The notes under the pieces are model-generated. The model saw nothing but the letters and a program-made list of their open reading frames with translations, was not told where the DNA came from and did no database searches. A DNA stretch of 64,000 nucleotides from Flavobacterium sp. GSB-24 (GTDB lineage Bacteria; Bacteroidota; Bacteroidia; Flavobacteriales; Flavobacteriaceae): positions 5,022,001 through 5,086,000 of the forward strand of contig NZ_AP027043.1 in the NCBI RefSeq assembly GCF_027924665.1. Reading direction: 5' to 3'. The translations under genes and the position numbers were made by a program. This document shows, piece after piece, positions 59,488 to 64,000 of the stretch (positions are counted from its first letter, which is position 1; each line of letters begins with the position of its first letter).

Positions 59488-60564
59488 TCAATGCTCCCCA
59501 TACCCAATATCATCCATTTTTCCGCTGAAAACACGATATTGAATAACAAAATAAACAATCACTAAAAATAGAGCGATAAAAAACCAGCTCAAACCAGCAT
59601 TTAATCCGTATTCGTGAGCGGCAGTGTTATAAATCGTTAAGGACGGATTTACTTTGTTGGTTGAAGGCAGCACATTTGGGAAAATAGAAACCGCTGTTGA
59701 AGCAAATCCCCCGACTAAAAACAAAGTCGAAAACAGAAATCCGTGACCATCTTTTTTAAACGAACGAACTTTGAATAATCCTAAAATTCCAACAAAAGTC
59801 ATTAAAGGAAAAAACCATAAAATCGGATTTTCAACAAAATTATGAAATGGTTTAGGTTCGATAAAATGCCAAATCTGCAATGAAATACAAACTAAAACCA
59901 GCAAAACAATATTCAAGGCAAAAACAACTTTTTTCAATTTCGGATTCAGAGATGAATTTGTTTTATAAATAATCCAGTTTGCCCCGTGAATCGTTAAAGC
60001 TACAGTGCTTACAATTCCTAAGAAAAGCGTAAACCAATCGATAATTCCCAGCTCATTGGCCTGCGGACTAAAAGTTGGATTCCACAAAGGCAGAAAGAAG
60101 TAATGTGCTTCCTGCGTAGAAACACCATTCTGCACCATTCCCAGATTGACGCCGCGAACAATATTTCCTAATGCAATTCCAAAAAACAAAGCCAAAAGCA
60201 AACTGGCAATTCCGAACGCTTTATCCCAAATACTTTCCCACATGGGATGATGCACCTGTCCGCGCATTTCTAACCCAATTGCACGAAAAATCAAAAGCCA
60301 TAAAATCATAATCAACGGCAGATAAAATCCGCTGAAAGAAGAAGCATATAAAGTCGGAAATGCAAAGAACAAAACACCTCCGGCTGCAATCAGCCAAACC
60401 TCATTAGCATCCCAAAAAGGTCCAATTGAGTTTGTAATTACTTTTTTATCTCGCTCTGTATCTGCAAAAAACAAATGAATAATTCCTGCACCAAAATCGT
60501 AGCCGTCTAAAACCAGATAAACTGCCAGGATTCCCATTAAAACTACGTACCAAAAAAATTCCAT
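59488..60564 (-). CDS. cydB: cytochrome bd ubiquinol oxidase subunit II
   Basis: The 358-residue membrane protein has the typical CydB start MEFFWYVVLMGILAVYLVLD with GYDFGAGIIHLF, the conserved FWDANEVWLIAAGGVLFFAF and nine or so helices. It supports the haem subunit CydA in the high-affinity oxygen reductase of the inner membrane. It begins 2 bp after the cydA stop. A third small subunit (CydX) is not seen after it. Confidence 0.95.
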   Translation of the reverse strand: MEFFWYVVLMGILAVYLVLDGYDFGAGIIHLFFADTERDKKVITNSIGPFWDANEVWLIAAGGVLFFAFPTLYASSFSGFYLPLIMILWLLIFRAIGLEMRGQVHHPMWESIWDKAFGIASLLLALFFGIALGNIVRGVNLGMVQNGVSTQEAHYFFLPLWNPTFSPQANELGIIDWFTLFLGIVSTVALTIHGANWIIYKTNSSLNPKLKKVVFALNIVLLVLVCISLQIWHFIEPKPFHNFVENPILWFFPLMTFVGILGLFKVRSFKKDGHGFLFSTLFLVGGFASTAVSIFPNVLPSTNKVNPSLTIYNTAAHEYGLNAGLSWFFIALFLVIVYFVIQYRVFSGKMDDIGYGEH

Positions 60565-60566
60565 AC

Positions 60567-61913
60567 TTATATTTTTTCTGTTGAAAGTTCCACATGATGC
60601 GGTCCTTTATTGATAATTTTTCCAATTAAAAGTAAAAACAACATTCCGAGCAGCAAATACAATCCTATGAATCCAAGCAATGTAAACAAAGTATTTCCAG
60701 AAGAAACCGTTGGCGAAGCCCCTGCAGATGTTCTCAGTAAATTATAAACCAGCCAAGGCTGTCTTCCTAATTCGGCCGTGTACCAGCCTGTTGTGTTTGC
60801 GATATAGGGAAATGGCATCATGAACATTAGCGACCATAAAATCCATTTTGTTTGAAATAATTTTCCTCTAACCAATTGAAAAAGAGAAATTACCATTAAA
60901 CCGATAAAAACCGTTCCAAGTCCAACCATAATATGATAAGCATAATACAATCCAGAAATATTGGTCGGATGCAGATCTTCTTCAAATTGATCTAAACCTT
61001 TAATTTCCTGATCCCAATTTCCGTAAGTCAGGAAACTCAAAATATTAGGAACCGCAATTTTATTATCTAGTTTTTTATCTTTTACATCGGGCTGACCAAT
61101 TAAGACAATTTCAGAACCTCTTTTCTCGGTATGAAAAATTCCTTCCATTCCTGCAAAAGTCACCGGCTGGTATTTTACCACATTTTTTGCCAGTAAATCT
61201 CCAGTTGGCACAGCCACAATAATACTCGAAATCAATCCGAAAATTACTCCTGTTTTCAAGAACAATTTCCCAAAAGAAACATTCTTTTTACTCAAAATAT
61301 AAAAAGCCCCGATTCCAGCCACAACAAAAGAACTTGTAACCAAAGAAGCGGCTTGATTATGAAGATAAGAAGGCCAAAGCCAAGGATTTAAAAATAAAGC
61401 TTTGAAATTGGTTAATACAAACTTTCCGTTTTCTAGAATTTCATAACCCACAGGATTCTGCATCCAAGAATGTGTGGCAATAATAAGATAACCACTTGCC
61501 CAAGAACCAATCATGATTAATACTCCAGTTACAAAATGCCATTTATGCCCGAGGAGTTTTTCTCCAAATAAAAATATTCCGAGAAACGAAGATTCGAGAA
61601 AGAAAGAAAACATTCCTTCCATCGCGAGCGTCTGCCCAATAATTCCACCTGTTAACTCAGAGAATTTTGCCCAGTTGGTTCCAAATTGAAACTCCATCGG
61701 AATTCCGGTAACAACGCCCATTGCAAAATTCAGGGCAAAGATTTTCATCCAGAAATGGGTGGCATGATTGTATTGTTCGTTATTGGTTTTTAAGTATTTC
61801 CATTTGAAGTAAACAATGATGAGCGAAAGGCCCATTGTAAGCTGAGGAAAAAGATAATGAAAAGTAATGGTGAAGGCAAATTGCATTCGATCATAAAAGA
61901 GCATTTCTTCCAT
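60567..61913 (-). CDS. cydA: cytochrome bd ubiquinol oxidase subunit I
   Basis: Start at ATG 61913 (MEEMLFYDRMQFAFTITFHY), which puts the haem ligand at H19 as usual. The 448-residue protein has LAMEGMFSFFLESSFLGIFLFG with the acidic residues of the proton channel, LHNQAASLVTSSFV with the second haem histidine, and a short Q-loop. It oxidises menaquinol and reduces oxygen to water without proton pumping. Cytochrome bd resists sulfide and nitric oxide better than haem-copper oxidases, which fits the sulfur genes on either side. A promoter box lies at 61941. Confidence 0.95.
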   Translation of the reverse strand: MEEMLFYDRMQFAFTITFHYLFPQLTMGLSLIIVYFKWKYLKTNNEQYNHATHFWMKIFALNFAMGVVTGIPMEFQFGTNWAKFSELTGGIIGQTLAMEGMFSFFLESSFLGIFLFGEKLLGHKWHFVTGVLIMIGSWASGYLIIATHSWMQNPVGYEILENGKFVLTNFKALFLNPWLWPSYLHNQAASLVTSSFVVAGIGAFYILSKKNVSFGKLFLKTGVIFGLISSIIVAVPTGDLLAKNVVKYQPVTFAGMEGIFHTEKRGSEIVLIGQPDVKDKKLDNKIAVPNILSFLTYGNWDQEIKGLDQFEEDLHPTNISGLYYAYHIMVGLGTVFIGLMVISLFQLVRGKLFQTKWILWSLMFMMPFPYIANTTGWYTAELGRQPWLVYNLLRTSAGASPTVSSGNTLFTLLGFIGLYLLLGMLFLLLIGKIINKGPHHVELSTEKI

Positions 61914-61940
61914 AATAGGTAATTTGTTTATGAAGTTCCA

Positions 61941-61948
61941 CAAATTTA
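61941..61948 (-). promoter_or_regulatory. -7 promoter box TAAATTTG for cydAB
   Basis: On the minus strand TAAATTTG matches TAnnTTTG exactly, 28 bp before the cydA start. Confidence 0.55.
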
Positions 61949-62001
61949 CCCATTAAAACCCGAATTACCCCCTAAAACAAGAGTTTATTTCTAAATTTTT
62001 G

Positions 62002-62124
62002 AACCATATAAGTGATATAAGTTTGATTTAGTTTTTGCGGTAATTTTTTTAAATTCATAAGTAAACGCTGCATCTTTGTCAAAGTTACCTCCAATTTATA
62101 TTTACTTATATCACTTATATGGTT
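62002..62124. repeat. 123-bp element bounded by a 21-bp perfect inverted repeat
   Basis: The left arm at 62002-62022 (begins AACCATATAAGTGATA) is the exact reverse complement of the right arm at 62104-62124 (ends CACTTATATGGTT). The interior includes ATCTTTGTCAAAGTTA, shared with the inverted repeat at 57899. It lies between cydA and the HD-domain gene. It looks like a small non-coding mobile or palindromic element. Confidence 0.75.
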
Positions 62125-62133
62125 TTAAAAAAA

Positions 62134-62724
62134 TCATTTCTTCAAAATCCCTTTTTCTACACTATCGTTAATCAAACCTTCAGCATAATTCCACAATGAT
62201 TTTGAACCATTTTTAATTACGCTTTTCTTCTCATAAACCTTGTCATACTTCACGTCAAATTCTTTCCAAGTTCCACCATTGTTAGAGGTGTTTTGCAATA
62301 AAGGTTCTAGACGATCCATCGATTTTGCAAATTTAGCTTCATTGGTTTCACCAGCTTCAAATTCTTCCCAAATAGCAATAAATTCTTCAGCTTGGTTTTT
62401 AGGCAGTAAACCAAAGATTCGATTAGCAGCTAATCGTTCTTCATCTGTATTTAAATGATTTTTTACGGTGTCGTACATAAAAACGTCTCCAGCATCAATT
62501 TCGACAATGTCATGAATGAGAACCATTTTAACGACCTTCATAATATCAATCGGCTCATCTGAATGTTCTGCCAAAACAATTGCCATCAATGCCAAATGCC
62601 AGCTGTGTTCAGCATCATTTTCGCATCGGTCGCTGTTAAATAACTTTGTTTTACGCTGAATGTATTTTACTTTATCAATTTCTTTTATAAAAGCAATTTG
62701 ATCTAATAAGTCTTTTGTGTTCAT
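62134..62724 (-). CDS. HD-domain metal-dependent phosphohydrolase (YfbR-like)
   Basis: The 196-residue protein has the HD-superfamily metal residues in CENDAEHSWHLALMAIVLAE (H, then HD in VLIHDIVEIDAGD) and a later aspartate in KFAKSMDRLEPLL. The layout matches HD_3 proteins close to 5'-deoxynucleotidases and oxetanocin-type hydrolases. It likely removes phosphate from nucleotides in the cytoplasm. It stands alone, divergent from the persulfide dioxygenase gene. Substrate unknown. Confidence 0.88.
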   Translation of the reverse strand: MNTKDLLDQIAFIKEIDKVKYIQRKTKLFNSDRCENDAEHSWHLALMAIVLAEHSDEPIDIMKVVKMVLIHDIVEIDAGDVFMYDTVKNHLNTDEERLAANRIFGLLPKNQAEEFIAIWEEFEAGETNEAKFAKSMDRLEPLLQNTSNNGGTWKEFDVKYDKVYEKKSVIKNGSKSLWNYAEGLINDSVEKGILKK

Positions 62725-62901
62725 AGTAACTGAATATTTTTTTTCTTAAAATGACATTCGTCATATGCAAAATTAGAAGTAAAAGCTTAATTGCTCAACT
62801 TTAAATCACTTTATATAACCTGTATGATAAAATCAATATTATTTTTTAACAGAAATCAAATTTCTGTAACATTAGTCACCTATTTTCTGAGAAAACAGCA
62901 G

Positions 62902-62909
62902 TACATTTG
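62902..62909 (+). promoter_or_regulatory. -7 promoter box TACATTTG for the persulfide dioxygenase gene
   Basis: TACATTTG matches TAnnTTTG exactly, 27 bp before the ATG at 62937. Confidence 0.6.
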
Positions 62910-62936
62910 TATCCCACATATTTTAGATTTCATATC

Positions 62937-64000
62937 ATGAAAATAGAACAAATTTACACCGGATGTCTAGCACAAGGTGCTTATTATATTACTTCAGATG
63001 GCGAAGCGGCCATTATCGATCCGCTTAGAGAAATACAGCCTTACTTAGATCGTTTAGAACGTGATGCCGTAAAATTGAAATACATTTTTGAAACACATTT
63101 TCACGCCGATTTCGTTTCGGGCCACGTCGATTTAAGTAAAGAAACTGGAGCTCCAATCGTTTACGGACCAAACGCGGCTTGCGAATTTGACTGCATTTCT
63201 GCAAAAGACGGACAAGAATTTAAAATCGGAAAAGTGACTATTAAGGTATTGCACACTCCTGGGCATACTATGGAAAGCACTACTTTTTTATTGATTGATG
63301 AAAACGGAAAAGATCACGCTATTTTCTCTGGAGATACTTTATTTATTGGAGATGTCGGCCGTCCAGATTTAGCACAGAAAGCTGCTGGAATGACACAAGA
63401 TCAATTGGCTGGAATTTTATTTCATTCTTTAAGAGATAAAATTATGACTCTGGCTGATGATGTAATTGTTTATCCTGCGCATGGCGCTGGAAGTGCCTGC
63501 GGAAAAAACATGAGTAAAGAAACTGTTTCGACAATCGGGAACCAAAAAGCAACAAATTATGCTTTGCGCGCCAATATGACCGAAGCTGAATTTATTGAAG
63601 AAGTAACGGATGGATTATTACCTCCTCCTGCCTATTTCAGCATGAACGTTGCCATGAATAAGCAAGGTTACGAAAGTTTTGAATCTGTTTTAAATAACGG
63701 AATGAAAGCTATAAAAGTTGAAGAATTTGAAGCTGTTGCAGAAGAAACGGGCGCTTTAATTTTGGATACCAGAAGTGCAGCCGATTTTAGCAAAGGATTT
63801 ATTCCGCAGTCTATTAATATCGGAATTAATGGTGATTTTGCGCCGTGGGTTGGAACTTTAATTGCAAATGTAAAGCAACCTATTATATTAGTTACAGCTG
63901 ATGGAATGGAAGAAGAAACCGTAACACGTTTAAGCCGTGTAGGTTTTGACACGATTATTGGACATTTAGAAGGTGGATTTGAAGCTTGGCAAAATGCAGG
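62937..64000 (+). CDS. metallo-beta-lactamase persulfide dioxygenase fused to rhodanese domain(s), cut by window edge
   Basis: The frame is open from ATG 62937 (MKIEQIYTGCLAQGAYYI) to the right edge, 354 codons so far. The MBL domain has the persulfide-dioxygenase form THFHADFVSGH, LHTPGHTMEST and FSGDTLFIGDVGRPDL, with the single iron site of ETHE1-like enzymes. From about residue 268 a rhodanese-like domain follows (ALILDTRSAADFSKGFIPQS), but its active loop reads VTADGMEEET with no cysteine, so it is a pseudo-rhodanese. CstB-type proteins have this order and then a true rhodanese, probably beyond the window. Products would be sulfite and thiosulfate, linking it to the TauE exporter. Confidence 0.9.
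   Translation, partial: MKIEQIYTGCLAQGAYYITSDGEAAIIDPLREIQPYLDRLERDAVKLKYIFETHFHADFVSGHVDLSKETGAPIVYGPNAACEFDCISAKDGQEFKIGKVTIKVLHTPGHTMESTTFLLIDENGKDHAIFSGDTLFIGDVGRPDLAQKAAGMTQDQLAGILFHSLRDKIMTLADDVIVYPAHGAGSACGKNMSKETVSTIGNQKATNYALRANMTEAEFIEEVTDGLLPPPAYFSMNVAMNKQGYESFESVLNNGMKAIKVEEFEAVAEETGALILDTRSAADFSKGFIPQSINIGINGDFAPWVGTLIANVKQPIILVTADGMEEETVTRLSRVGFDTIIGHLEGGFEAWQNA

Overview
The window reads as chromosomal DNA of a Flavobacterium-like member of the Bacteroidetes. The evidence is AT-rich sequence, SusC/SusD pairs under an ECF sigma and FecR, start-proximal TAnnTTTG promoter boxes, few Shine-Dalgarno sequences, M1, M16 and TlpA proteins of flavobacterial type, and dispersed palindromic repeats typical of the genus. 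No tRNA, rRNA, CRISPR array or intact insertion sequence was seen.

Layout. 1-2.2 kb: the start of an ABC exporter running off the left edge, a small secreted protein, a DUF1810 protein and a nested inverted-repeat element. 2.2-20.3 kb: a long minus-strand block with ECF sigma, FecR, SusC with an STN domain, SusD, a DUF4843 lipoprotein, a PKD-like lipoprotein, a periplasmic thioredoxin, a two-DTG aspartyl protease, a TlpA-like protein, an M16 peptidase and then DsbD. It looks like a sigma/anti-sigma controlled uptake locus for peptide-like, probably disulfide-containing, substrates. 20.7-29 kb: an AAA ATPase, a family 2 glycosyltransferase, a response regulator with a nine-unit PAS histidine kinase, and a lipocalin-like lipoprotein.

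29.2-43 kb is the most unusual part. Two paralogous loci (30.2-33.2 kb and 40.7-43.0 kb) share the same order: a helically phased array of GGAAT boxes, a promoter, a roughly 200-nt structured leader RNA with compensatory base changes and a pseudoknot, a 60-63 aa lipoprotein, a terminator-like hairpin that swallows the start codon of the next gene, and a TPR histidine kinase. The first locus also has a response regulator. Downstream of it lies a two-gene cassette flanked by 169-bp direct repeats. One cassette gene joins a PIN-like (DUF4935-type) domain to a helix-turn-helix tail matching that of the response regulator. Three promoters downstream (before 33.3, 35.1 and 36.2 kb) carry a GGWWTWCC box at the same distance from the -7 element as in the two leader promoters. 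Together they look like one regulon, which includes small lipoproteins and a stand-alone HsdR-N nuclease-like protein.

43-53.7 kb: a tripartite RND efflux operon, a GNAT acetyltransferase, small envelope proteins and an M1 aminopeptidase. 53.5-64 kb: GapN, a rhodanese, a Crp/Fnr regulator, a TauE/SafE exporter, an XRE regulator, cytochrome bd oxidase (cydAB), an HD-domain hydrolase, and the start of a persulfide-dioxygenase/rhodanese fusion cut by the right edge. The sulfur genes and the bd oxidase suggest sulfide/persulfide handling next to a sulfide-tolerant oxidase.
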